From assembly GCF_003286085.1 (NCBI RefSeq), contig NW_020825294.1, positions 434,001 to 498,000 of the forward strand: a stretch of 64,000 nucleotides of DNA. The letters run 5' to 3'. Position numbers and translations under genes: made by a program. The notes under the pieces were generated by a model. The model searched no databases, was not told the DNA's origin, and worked only from the letters and a program-made list of their open reading frames with translations. Below, in pieces: positions 21,058-31,895 of this stretch. Position 1 is the first letter of the stretch, and the number at the start of each line of letters is the position of its first letter. The stretch comes from Drosophila persimilis. Taxonomy: Eukaryota; Arthropoda; Insecta; Diptera; Drosophilidae.

Positions 21058-23301
21058 CTACTGATTTGTCCAATCTGGATCAAAGGTTCCTCTGCAGAAG
21101 CAGAACTTTTTGGCAATTTTATCCTCGATGCAGAGCGAATCGTTGTGATATCTGTTCAAGCGACTGACATCGTCTATATTGAAGTCAGACAATCGCTTCC
21201 GATTGTTGTCGTAGCGCACAGTGGCCTCAAAGCGACCAGAAGGCGGGTTGGTGTGAAAGCGCAGACGATATATGCTAATAGTACCGTATAAGGACTCCTG
21301 ACCATTATCCTCGTTTAGCACCTTCCGCTCCGCATAGTCCAGATCCTCAAGACACAGGCGATCGCATTTTTGGTTATATTGATTCAAAACCAACCAACGA
21401 TTGATGTAGAACAGCGTCAGTTTGACTATGTTGTATGCGTCTCCGTTAAGCTTAATGGCCATGAATTCGTTGCAGGTACACCAGTGATCTCCGATGCAGG
21501 CATCCTTGCAGCTGCGTTCCCGTGGCAATGTGTGCAGAAGAGATTGACTGGTGGGGCAATTTGTCAGCGGAGGAAGTTGATCAGAGGTCGATGCATTCAG
21601 CTGCAGAATGTGCCGCAGCGTATTGTGGAGATCGTAGGGAGACGAGAGGCGGTTGCGGTTCAAATACAGCGACTGGGCAAACCTATTATATGTTTTGCGG
21701 AACCAGGGGGGCAAATAGATGTGCAGCATGGGCAAACGTTCCTCCAGAAACCCATCTGACAATTCGACGAGTTCACCAAACCGCTCGCCGTGATCGCTGA
21801 GCAATATCACGATGGATTTCTCAAAGACCTGACGCGTTTCGAGTAGCTCTAGGTAGTCCATGAATATGCCATCCAAACTGGAAGCTCCGTGATGATAGTC
21901 GTGGGTAAAAGTACAGCTCCAGAAGAAACCGAAGGCTGGTTGCTCTAACTCCTCGATAAATCGTTGCGCGAACTGCATGCAGAAGTCGTACAAATACGAG
22001 ACGGTTATTCGTCGACCCAAACAATAGTCGTAGCCAAATCTCCTATAGGTGCGCATCGAGTGAGTTAAGCCCATCAGAAGAGGGCGCAGATAAAAGTCAG
22101 TTGGCTCATGGCGAAAGCCAGAATCGTGCACCGAGAAGACGGAATCCTCAACTATATCTTCGCCATATGCCGTCGAGTAGCCTGCTTTCTTGTAATCCCT
22201 CCATATCCATGGACACGAATCCTGGTCTTCAGCGTAAGAAAATGAACAGATTTTCTTCAGTTCCTCTGGCGTGCCACCAGCCAAAACAGTGCAGAGATTT
22301 GGATACGTGTTGTCCGCTACTTTGTTGTAGCCCTCCAGCTCGAACCAGCCCAACTTTCGCACAAATTCGGCCGTCCGTGGCATGGTGCGCCTAAAGTTCA
22401 TCCGCGACATGGTGTCCAGGCCCAGCATAATGACGCTGGGCTGTATATCCACTGGATGCGACCCAGTCCGGGATGTCTGGTTGACCACCTGCACGAGGGG
22501 AAAGGCATCCTTCTGAATGATTCTCGACGGGTTCTTTTCATCATGGCACTCGGTTATAATTCCATTCATATTCTTGTCGAGAGGCATATCCGGTGTGATG
22601 TCGACAGGTTGCTGAAGACTGCGTAAAGAGGTTCATTAAATAAAAATTCTATCAATCATTCCATGAATTTTACGGACTTACATACTATAGAACTTTCCGG
22701 TAACATTTCGACCGTGGGTCACCTCTTGATAGCTGCATTTTAGGTCACTGACGTCCGGCGCGAGGCCGATAAGTACCTGGGAATTCACATGTATCTTGTA
22801 CTTTTGTAGATTTCGATCGAAGCTCAGCGTAATCAGATCCGACTCATTCGTGCAGGTCTTCAGTTTAGCTGGAGTGAAGACAGAGAGGGCTTCGCTGGAG
22901 AAGGGATCTGCATAGGGCATCTTGCACTTTTGGCTATATACAAAGTAACGGCTTGCCGGCTTGGCTGTCATCTTTGGATTTCGGTTTTCCAGGAAGTCGA
23001 CATCAATAGCGGTGGTGGTATCGTATCCTCGAGACGTGTCGACGAACGTTCGGTCCTTCTCCGCCTTCAACATGTGGTACTGCCGATCCTTCAAGTGCTC
23101 CTGTTTGGCCAGCTGATACAATCGCTCCGACCGAGATAGGGAGGGCCTCTCTATGGCGTCAGGAACCGGTCCACCGGCATCATCATCGCGATTAGAATGA
23201 TTGACCCATATAAAAATCAATAGTAGGCTAAAGAATATAATTGTGCACCTCTTTGGTTTGAAAAAGGATCTACGTCTGTGCCACATTTTTTCCCGTTCCA
23301 T
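21058..23301 (-). CDS. DUF229 family protein, copy C (type II membrane)
   Basis: Two exons, 23301-22682 and 22618-21058, give 2181 nt and 726 aa. The intron (GTAAGT...CGCAG) is in the same place and phase as in B, joining FYSI|LQQPVDIT. The N terminus is MEREKMWHRRRSFFKPKR and then an anchor IIFFSLLLIFIWVNH, so it should lie in the secretory pathway with the large domain lumenal or extracellular. The family motifs are intact: LGLDTMSRMNFRRTMP, CTFTHDYHHGA and ILLSDHGERFGEL. The C-terminal Cys pattern (CKDACIGDHWCTC, KFCFCRG) matches B. Large parts of exon 2 are almost identical to B while exon 1 and the 3' end are clearly diverged, which points to recent duplication or gene conversion. Substrate unknown. 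Confidence 0.9.
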
Positions 23302-23937
23302 GTGAAATTAAAGTGAGTTTTCTACAGCTGATGGTTGAGTGCAGGGCTGCTATGATTTTGGAAATATTTGGAGGCTAGTTTTCGTCAATTGTACAAAAAA
23401 AAAAAAAATGTCATCATGACCAGTTGTTGTTGCCTTTAAACAACCATACCGTCGATTACTGTTTTATTTCGGAATCAAATTCATATATGTATGTATTTAT
23501 GATTCTCAATTATTTCTCTCACAGCATCACATGCCAACTTCGTCTTGATAAAGCTAAAAGTGCCCTGGCCAAAAACTTAAGCTGTAGAGGTTGACAAATT
23601 TCGGAACAGACTATATTTTCAGTTTATAAGTCTTAGTTAACAGAAACTTAAAAAAACATTTCAACAGCGAAGGAAATCAGAACGTTTTAGATACATACAT
23701 ATGTATCACAAAATGTATGGTATATATTGCTATAGTAGTATTTACTGACATTCGCAGAATCCACATTGGTAGCAAAAAGCGATTCGATTCAAAATACTAC
23801 GCCACAAATTATTTAAAAGCAATCAAATAGATTAAATCCATTATTTACAGCATGCCAATGTATTACGAAGAAAAATTCGGGACCACTTCGAAAAATCCTG
23901 GGTAAGGCTTGGAAACTACTCCAGTTTATTGAGATAT
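23302..23937. other. Spacer between DUF229 copies C and D
   Basis: 636 nt of AT-rich DNA with a 13-nt poly-A run near 23396-23408 and ATGTATGTAT/ATACATACAT tracts. TTTATT at 23925-23930 provides an AATAAA for copy D on the minus strand. No further gene was seen. Confidence 0.55.
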
Positions 23938-26171
23938 TTATACATTAAGTTTAAGATTAACGTTCGAAGGAACATCATTCGATTCATCATATTCGTCGTC
24001 TTGCTCCTTCAGCCAGCCATATCTGACTCTCCTTATTTTTGTATGTTCGTCATCGGAATATGTCTTTTTGAGGCAAACACATAGTTTCTTGGCCAGTATA
24101 TCCTCTGCACAATAAGATTCGTTGCGGTAGGAGTTCAATCGACTTATCTCATCCAAGTCAAGAGATACGTGCTCCGCGTTGAATTTACTACGGACAAGAG
24201 ATCGAAATTTCCCATTATTCGGTGAGGTCGTGAATTCCAATTTATATATCTCCATGCCATTGGGCGGGGCAATTTCGACACCAACGTCATCAAAGTGCAG
24301 CTGGCGGCTTGCTTTTAGCAATTTGCGAAGGTACAATGTCTCACAGTCCGCATCCAGATTCAGTTTCGCCAAGAACTGGTTCATTCGATAGACAATCACT
24401 TGGGCCAATTTCAAAGCCAAGCCAGTGGTGGCCACGGGGACATAGGTTTCGCAGGCGCACCAATGAATGGGAATATTGGCATCGGAGCAACCTCTGTTTT
24501 TGGGCACCACTCGAAGGAGGGATCGGCAATTAATACAAGAATAGGAACTTATAAAGTCAATTCCAGGACGAATCTGCTCCAAAATGTGTCTGATGCCCAG
24601 ATGCAGATCATAGCTGGAGGTAAGACGATTCCTGTTCAGACGAAGGGCACGCGCTACCTGCGGATAGCGGCGACGGTACCAGGGCGGCAGATAGATGTGC
24701 AGCATAGGCAGACGCTCCTCGAGGAAGCCAGAAGGATGATTCGCCAAATACCCATACCTTGCGCCGTGGTCGCTGAACAAAATGACAATGGCCCTGTCGA
24801 ATAATCCATACTCCTTGAACTCCTCCAAGTACTTGACATAGATCGCGTCCAGATTTGCGCCCCCGCTGTGATCGTCGTGGGTGAAACTACTCGTCCAGAA
24901 AAAACCGAACAGTGGCTTCGGTGTCTCATGGACAAAGCGCTGGATTAGCTGCTTGGCATAGTCAAACACATAGCTGAAGCTGTGCCTCCGGCCCAGGCAG
25001 TATTTACAGCCAATCCACTCCACCGATTTGAGGACATGCTCGAGTATCGTCACGAAGGGACGCAGATAGAAGTCGACCGGCTTCCGTACAAAGCCCGACT
25101 TCAAATAGTTGAATGTGGATATGGAGGACAGATCCTCCGCATACGCAGTGAGGTAGCCGGCATTGTGAAAGTGGTCCCACAAATACGTAATGTAGTTAAA
25201 GCAACCCGCAGTCTTCAGGTTACAACCCTTTGACCAGTTCTTGGCGCTGCGACCCGTCAGCACGGCCAGCAGATTGGGCAAAGTGTTGTCTGCCACTTTG
25301 TTATAGCCCTCCATCTCATACCAGCCACTATGACGGACGAATTTCGAGGTGAGCGGCATCGTTCGGTGGAAGTTCATTCGGGACATGGTGTCGATGCCAA
25401 AGAGAAAGACACTGGGATAGTTTGTGCCGCGCCAGGCATCGCTCGTCTCGTTACGATCCACCGGATGCTGGACAAAGGAAAAAGCATCGGCCTGCAGCAC
25501 ACGAGAGTTGTTGTCGAGATCATTGCACTGCACAACCAATCCCAGAAAATGGTGCGGAACAATAAAGTCGTTTTCGAAGAGTTCAGCACGACGGGCACTA
25601 TAAAAGAGATCATTCAGGGTAAAACACTTCCACTTACTACTGGTGTACAAAGTACTCACACGGCATATGAATCGTTGGTGCCAGCCATAGTCTCAAAATA
25701 AAAACAAGCATAATTCGAAATGTTGGAAAAACGTGTATTCATCACTTCTTTATTCAAGTGCAATATGTAGTGCTTCGTTTTGCGGTGATAGAGAACGCTA
25801 AAAAGGTCCGGATCCTCTGTGCAGGTTTTATAAGGATAAGGGACCGACAAGTTCAAGAAATCTTCCGATAGTGGATCGACATAGGGTATCTTACACTTGG
25901 GACTAAACACAAAGAAATTTTCCGCAACACTTATTGGTGTTTTCTCTATCGTTTGGATGTTGATTTTTTGTGGATCCAAAACGGTTGCTGGTTGCACATT
26001 TTTTATCACTGATTTGTTGTGTAAAGTAATTGGCTCCAGATTTGGTTTCCTTGATAGTTTGCTTTGTGGCGAGTCTGGTTTGAGCTCTCCATTATGATTT
26101 ACAAATATAAAGACCACCATCAAGATGATGACACAAAGCACGACTTTGCGTTTCAAATTGAATCCAAACAT
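23938..26171 (-). CDS. DUF229 family protein, copy D (type II membrane)
   Basis: Two exons, 26171-25660 and 25597-23938, give 2172 nt and 723 aa. The 62-nt intron (GTGAGT...TATAG) joins DSYAV|ARRAEL in the same phase as in the other copies. The chosen start MFGFNLKRKVVLCVIILMVVFIFVNH gives a basic flank plus a signal anchor; an in-frame ATG at 26312 would add about 47 residues before the anchor. The core motifs are intact: FGIDTMSRMNFHRTMP, SSFTHDDHSGGA and ILFSDHGARYGYL. The C terminus keeps KLCVCLK and adds an acidic tail (EQDDEYDESND). It is clearly more distant from B and C than they are from each other. Role unknown; probably an exposed phosphatase- or sulfatase-fold enzyme. Confidence 0.89.
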
Positions 26172-26467
26172 AATTTGGTTTGTACTTGTATTAATTTGTG
26201 TATTTATCTGTACAATTGCAGGATCAATCGAAGCACACTTTTTTCTGAGCAATGTTACTACAATCAAATCCGAGAGTTTGAAGAAACCTGTCAGATAGAA
26301 AACTCTTTCCAAACGGCGTCATACGGCTGCACCCATCGGTCGTTTCGCGCTTCAAGCCTGGAAGGCGCGCGTAATAATGTTCTCCAACGTTTTGACAACA
26401 TTTATATCTTCTTTTATATTCTATCTAAGTTGATAATAACATTTAATATTAGTCGAGATTATTAAGT

Positions 26468-28589
26468 CTATGGTTTGAGGTCGCTAAAGCATATACAATA
26501 TAATTTAGCTATTTTATCTTCAATGCAGGTCGAATCTTCCTTATAGGAATTCGTACGACTGATTGTCTCCACATTCACCTCGGCCGTTTCGGTGACATTG
26601 TTGAAGACGACCGTTGCCTCGAAGTCTGCGCTGTTCTGTTGCACCTTGAACTTTGTGCGGTAGACGGCCTCCTTCAGTTCGGGCAGCTCATCGTGCCAGC
26701 TGATGTCCAGCCCCGTTTTTATGTTCGTGTTGTGGACATAGCTAAGTGACAGATTGCTGCACAGGTGGGTGAGATTCTTTTCCACGAAATACTCATTCAT
26801 GCGGGGGATCACACTCTCGGCTATGCGATCAGCCCAACCCAGATGGGAGATGGTTCGATAGGGCTCACACGTACACCAATGCTCATCGATGGCCGCCTGG
26901 GCACAAGTCCGGTCCTCGGGCAGTGGGTAAAACAGCGACTGGCAGGTGGGGCAGTCATAGGATTTGGGCAATTCAGGCATACCCGGTATGCCACCACCAA
27001 TCTCAATGACATGCTTTAGCGTATTGTGTAGGTCAAAGTTCGAACTCAATCGATTCTGATTGATCTCCAGGGCACGAGCGTAGCTCGGGTACTCTTCACG
27101 AAACCAAGGAGGCAGGTAAATGAACATCATTGGCAAACGCGACTCCAGGAAACCCGAGTTTAGGTCTCTCAACTTGCCGAACCTTGTTCCATGATCGGCA
27201 AAGAATATCATTATAGTATGATCGAAGGCCCCGTCCATTCTATAGTTGGTCAGATCGGTAAGTACCTTGTTCTGCATGGCTGAGGGCATAAAGGGATCGT
27301 CATGACTGTAGTGATTGGTCCAGAACATGCCCCAAATGGGTCGCTCCTTGACATATCGCTGCATGAACTGCCGGCAATAATCGTAGATATAACGATTTGC
27401 CAAGCGGCGCCCCATGCAGTACCTCATGAACTGACCGGGCAGGCGTTTAACCTCTGTCTCTTCCTCCAGTGCCCGCAGAAAGGGTCGAAAGTAGTAATCA
27501 GTAGGTTTTTCGGTGAATCCGGGCTTCAAATAGTTGAACGTATTCGATCCACTCTCATCCTCAGCGTAGGCCGTCAAGTAGCTGGCGTTCTTGAAGTAGT
27601 GCCATATCATTGACATCTCCTCGAAGCAGCCGGATTGGTCCGTGTCGCAGATCTGGGACTTTGCCGTATCCGGTGAATAGCCACTGAGAATTGCAAACAG
27701 ATTGGGAAACGAATTGTCGGCCACCTGAAAGAGAGAGCTCGGGTGTCAGCACAGACTGCGAATAAAGGGTGATAGGCCATTCTAACCTTATTGTATCCCT
27801 GCATCTCATACCATCCTGTGCCCTTCAGGAACTTGTATACCTTTGGCATCGTGCGTCGTAGATTTATGCGTGACAACGAATCAATGCCGTACATTATAAC
27901 GCTAGGCTTTCGGGGCACTGACGCCCTCTTCTTGGGTGTGGGCTCCTCTGGCTGATACTGTATGAATATGAGAGCATCCCGCTGCAGCACTTTGTGGGGC
28001 TCTTCCGCCGTCTGGCACTCCAGCAGCATCCCCTCCACATGTTTGGGCACCACATAGCCGTCAGTGAAGTATTTATCTGCCTTGAGTCTGCACGGATGGA
28101 AAAGAGACTGTAATTTGCATCATACAAATCGGATCCCATCTTGTATTACTTGTCGTAGGTGTCTACGTGCTGGCCGTAGCTGATTTCCTCATAGAAACAG
28201 TTGTACTCCGCATCCGTAAAGTTGAGCAGCTCCTGAGCGACCTGTTGATTGATATGCAACACATATCGCTGCCGCTGGGAGTCGTATGCGGATGTGACAA
28301 GGTCACTTTCATTCGAGCAGACCACAAAGGTCTGAGGCTTGTATATTTTCATGACTTCGTCGTTGAACGGGTTTACAAAGGGTATATGACACTGGGCCGT
28401 TTTCACAAAGTATTTTTGTGGTGTGAGAGTAGCATTAACGATTCGCGATAGAAGGGAAACTGTATTCGCATTTTGTGCATTCGGTAATTCATTTGGAAAA
28501 CGATTGGAAAACACGAAGATCAGCAAAAGTAGGCAGAACCCGAAGAACCATTTGTATAGGGGGTGTGCGGCACGAAAGCGCGAATCCAT
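26468..28589 (-). CDS. DUF229 family protein, copy E (type II membrane)
   Basis: Three exons, 28589-28150, 28087-27787 and 27724-26468, give 1998 nt and 665 aa. The first intron is the one shared in the cluster. The second (GTTAGA...TTTCAG, 62 nt, between GYNK and VADN) is found only in this copy. The start MDSRFRAAHPLYKW precedes the anchor FFGFCLLLLIFVFSNRF; an upstream in-frame start near 28658 is possible. Motifs: YGIDSLSRINLRRTMP, TNHYSHDDPF and IFFADHGTRFGKL, with Ala replacing Ser before DHG, a mild change. The C terminus is CTCEPYRTI...LYCICF. The family's metal-binding and nucleophile positions look intact, so activity is plausible. It is transcribed away from copy F across a 1.1-kb spacer. 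Confidence 0.88.
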
Positions 28590-29702
28590 GTTGTGCCATC
28601 GACCACAAAGAAAACTCAACTGAAGACTTCCCATTGTCCCCAAAAAAAACGAAGACACTCTGTAACATATACCCGAATACCCGAATACGCTCTGTTATCA
28701 CATATTGGGAAGCAATGCCATGACCTGCGCTGAATGCGTAGGTATTCAGTAATTTCCTAACCTGTTGAGTGCACGTTCAAGTGGCGTTCGACCATTTTAT
28801 CTGCCACTTTCCATAATTGTAACATTCGAAGCTATTACTGGTAAAAGAAGAGAACTTAAGAGGCATGTAGCTAGCTTTCGGTAGCTCTGGGCAAAAGTTA
28901 CTTTGCAGATTGTTTTTTGGGCAGTACTCAGAGAAATAAAACTTGACCAAAGAATTTTACAACATTTTCAGTGGACTTAAAGATTCCAAGAATGTGTGGC
29001 ACTGATCCACATAGGGATATTTTAATGATTATGAGCAATAAACAGCAAAGACACCTTTTCATGGCGTTCAACGTAAACCGCACCATTTCCAATACTACAC
29101 TTGACTGATATTACAGTCTGTTGAGGCGTTTTTCCTATGTTTTCCTTAGTACTTTAAGCGAAGAAAATCAATTGTACGCTCAGAAGCGCCCATTATGACT
29201 TGGAGATATCTCGACTGATTACAAGGAAAACGGATGGAAAGAGAATATTATGAGTAATAATTTTGACGCTTGGCATCAGATGAAACAAAGTTACAGGTGC
29301 GGGAATTCACTTCGTATTCAAGAAACTTTTCCGTAACAAGAAGGAAACAAAGGGGAATGAGGGGCTCCCTCACAGTTTAATAACGCCGGTCTATGTGGTT
29401 GCTATCCACATAAAAGATAAGAGGTTCTGTTCTTAGAAAAAAAGTTTAATTTTCAAGATATGAAGTCCAACTAATTTGTATTCAATGTCATTCATTATCT
29501 TCTTACAAAACAATGAATAGTATCGTTACAGAATACTTGAATACATTTGTATTCATTTATTTGTTTTTATTGTCATTCGATTTTCAACATAAATTTTCGG
29601 TTTTTTAAAAACCAAAAAAAAAAAAATAATTTACCATAAAATCGCTTTCGACACAAACAATCGTAGATGTTTTGAATGTAATGGATCATTACAACAGTAA
29701 AA
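28590..29702. other. Divergent spacer between DUF229 copies E and F
   Basis: 1.1 kb between the minus-strand and plus-strand halves of the cluster, so it should hold two promoters. A CCCGAATAC tandem lies at about 28673-28688, and a 12-nt poly-A run near 29614-29625. No gene or known element was recognised. Confidence 0.55.
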
Positions 29703-31730
29703 ATGACACGTTGGACACTTCTAAAACTAATTTTGGCTCTACCATTAATCTTCGCGGTGGATAAAATAAAAGCACCGCGAAAGGAGTCCCCTCCACAGAA
29801 AGAAAATGGAAACAACTACTACATCGAAACATCAGAGTGTCGTATTCTGAATACCCAACAAATGTCAAAAAATGCCACGAATAGTATAAAGGATGACGAT
29901 TATGAGAAATGCTCCCAAGATGATGATTTGATCACCACAGACTTCCATGACGAACACCAGCGATATGTGATGCTTATAAACGATCTTGTTTCGCAACTGA
30001 TCGTTGAGTACAATTGCAGTTATCGTGAGATTGGAAGGCGAAAAAATATCGGACTGAAAAAAGTGCCCTTTCAGAATGGTTATGTGGTGCCCCATAATGT
30101 GGAGAGCATGACAGTTACCTGCAGCAATAGCCTGGGGGAAGTGCTCCAAACAAGGACCTTGGCCTTGGTGCAGCCCCGCCGTGGGCGCCAACCGCCAATA
30201 TCTAAGTGCCGAAAGCCCAATGTAATCATGATGGGTATTGGTAGCATTTCCCGAACGATTTTTCGCCAAAACTTTCCAGAATTTAGCAAGCGTCTTCAAA
30301 TGGAGGGCTGGTACGAGATGCAAGGATACGGCAGAGTGGACAAGGGCCTCATGCCCAATTTAATGGCCATTCTCTCCGGCTACATTCCTCAAACTTGGCA
30401 GAACATAGGTTGCCATTCGAAGAAACAAGGCTGCTTGGAGACGCTGCCCTTGATCTGGAATCACTTCAAGCAGAGGGGTTATCTGACGGCCTACGCCGAG
30501 GACGTGAGCTATCAAAATGTCTTTAACTTTGAAAAGTCCAGCCTCGACTACTATGCCAAGGGAATCGACACTAAAGTTCCCACTGACTGTATTGGCAGAA
30601 TGATGAACATTCGATATGTCTATGAATTCTGCCAGCAATTTCTGGAACGACATATGACCACGGAATCTCAGCAGCCTCTTTTTGGACTCTTTCGGACCAA
30701 CAGCTCGAGCTACGACTTGTTTGCGGATGGTACAATTTTGGAACCATTTATTATGGAATATTTTCTGAGCTTCATTGAGCTGGGACTCTTTAAGGAATCG
30801 ATTGTGATCATCTTCAGCGATGAGGGCCAAGGCTCAAGCCATGAGGAGACCCTGCCTATGCTGTTTATCTGGCTGCCTCCTTGGTTCCGTGCCGAGCATC
30901 CGGAAGCGGTGCAGGCCTTGCAAATCAATAGCCAACGACTTACCTCTCCATACGACTTGCATCTGACTCTCCAGTACATTCTGGAGCTGGGCGAAAAATG
31001 GCCACACGCTGTGGAGGAGCTGGAGGACTGTCCGAAATGCCAGACACTTCTGGCGCCGATAAATGAGAGCCGCGCCTGCCCGGATGCGGGAATAAGTGAT
31101 GAAACATGCCCCTGCGGCATCTACAAGTCACTTGCCACCAGGCACACAGAGCATCTGCCGTTGGGTACGCTTCTTGTGCGCAGTATAAACGACTACTTGC
31201 ACCACAGAAACCTTCAAGAGTTCTGCTGCAATTTCACCCTCAAGTCCGTTTCAGCCGTATCGATGCGTGTTGAGGAGCGTCAGTCATCATCGTACATCAA
31301 CACCTATCGAGTGACATTCAGCGTCAACCGACAGCTCTACGACAGGACCAATTCTAATCATCCAGAGTTTTCCGGAAGTATACGCTATAACCACAAGCTG
31401 AAAACTATGGACTATCTGAACGTGGGATCCATTCGAAGATTGGATCCCTATCGAAACGATTCCAATTGCATGAAAAAACTGTCAGGAAAGAAGTTTTGTG
31501 TGTGCAAGAGCCGAATGGAGAAACTCATTGAAAAATTAAATACCCAGAAGGAAAAGCATAGCGTAATGAAAAAGGCAAAAAAGGAAATTCTTATACCTAA
31601 AAAAGAAATGAGATTGCCAAACCCGAAATACCAAAAAAGAAAAAAAGCAAGCAACGTCGACACCAGGCGGAAAAAAACGTTGGAAAAGACAACAAATAAT
31701 CGAAAGGAAGCCTCGATAAAGAAAAATTGA
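29703..31730 (+). CDS. DUF229 family protein, copy F (secreted pseudoenzyme candidate, basic tail)
   Basis: Single exon, 675 aa. A signal-peptide-like N terminus (MTRWTLLKLILALPLIFAV) replaces the membrane anchor. The family core is recognisable (IETSECRI, NGYVVPHNVESM, GWYEMQGYGRV, YLTAYAEDVS, LPMLFIWLPPWFR, KFCVCKS). Three conserved motifs are changed: GIDxxSR reads GIGSISR, THDD reads SSYDLF, and SDHG reads SDEGQ with the following block shortened. The Asp and two His that the other copies keep are gone, so metal-dependent catalysis is unlikely. After KFCVCKS the last 70 residues are Lys/Arg-rich (KKAKKEILIPKKEMRLP). It lacks the cluster's shared intron. The open frame of 675 codons argues that the protein is still made and has another use, perhaps ligand or nucleic-acid binding; that is inference. 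Confidence 0.86.
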   Translation: MTRWTLLKLILALPLIFAVDKIKAPRKESPPQKENGNNYYIETSECRILNTQQMSKNATNSIKDDDYEKCSQDDDLITTDFHDEHQRYVMLINDLVSQLIVEYNCSYREIGRRKNIGLKKVPFQNGYVVPHNVESMTVTCSNSLGEVLQTRTLALVQPRRGRQPPISKCRKPNVIMMGIGSISRTIFRQNFPEFSKRLQMEGWYEMQGYGRVDKGLMPNLMAILSGYIPQTWQNIGCHSKKQGCLETLPLIWNHFKQRGYLTAYAEDVSYQNVFNFEKSSLDYYAKGIDTKVPTDCIGRMMNIRYVYEFCQQFLERHMTTESQQPLFGLFRTNSSSYDLFADGTILEPFIMEYFLSFIELGLFKESIVIIFSDEGQGSSHEETLPMLFIWLPPWFRAEHPEAVQALQINSQRLTSPYDLHLTLQYILELGEKWPHAVEELEDCPKCQTLLAPINESRACPDAGISDETCPCGIYKSLATRHTEHLPLGTLLVRSINDYLHHRNLQEFCCNFTLKSVSAVSMRVEERQSSSYINTYRVTFSVNRQLYDRTNSNHPEFSGSIRYNHKLKTMDYLNVGSIRRLDPYRNDSNCMKKLSGKKFCVCKSRMEKLIEKLNTQKEKHSVMKKAKKEILIPKKEMRLPNPKYQKRKKASNVDTRRKKTLEKTTNNRKEASIKKN

Positions 31731-31895
31731 TAATCGGTAAATTTGATAAATCAGTGTCAACTCAGGAGATACCCGTTGTAAAACACCGACAATATTCAAT
31801 TTAAAAAGTTTTAGACCTTGTTAAAGCTTTCGTACTTTCCAGAAACTCATGTCTAATGGATTTTGCACCAAAACATTACAATTATCAGGATAAAA

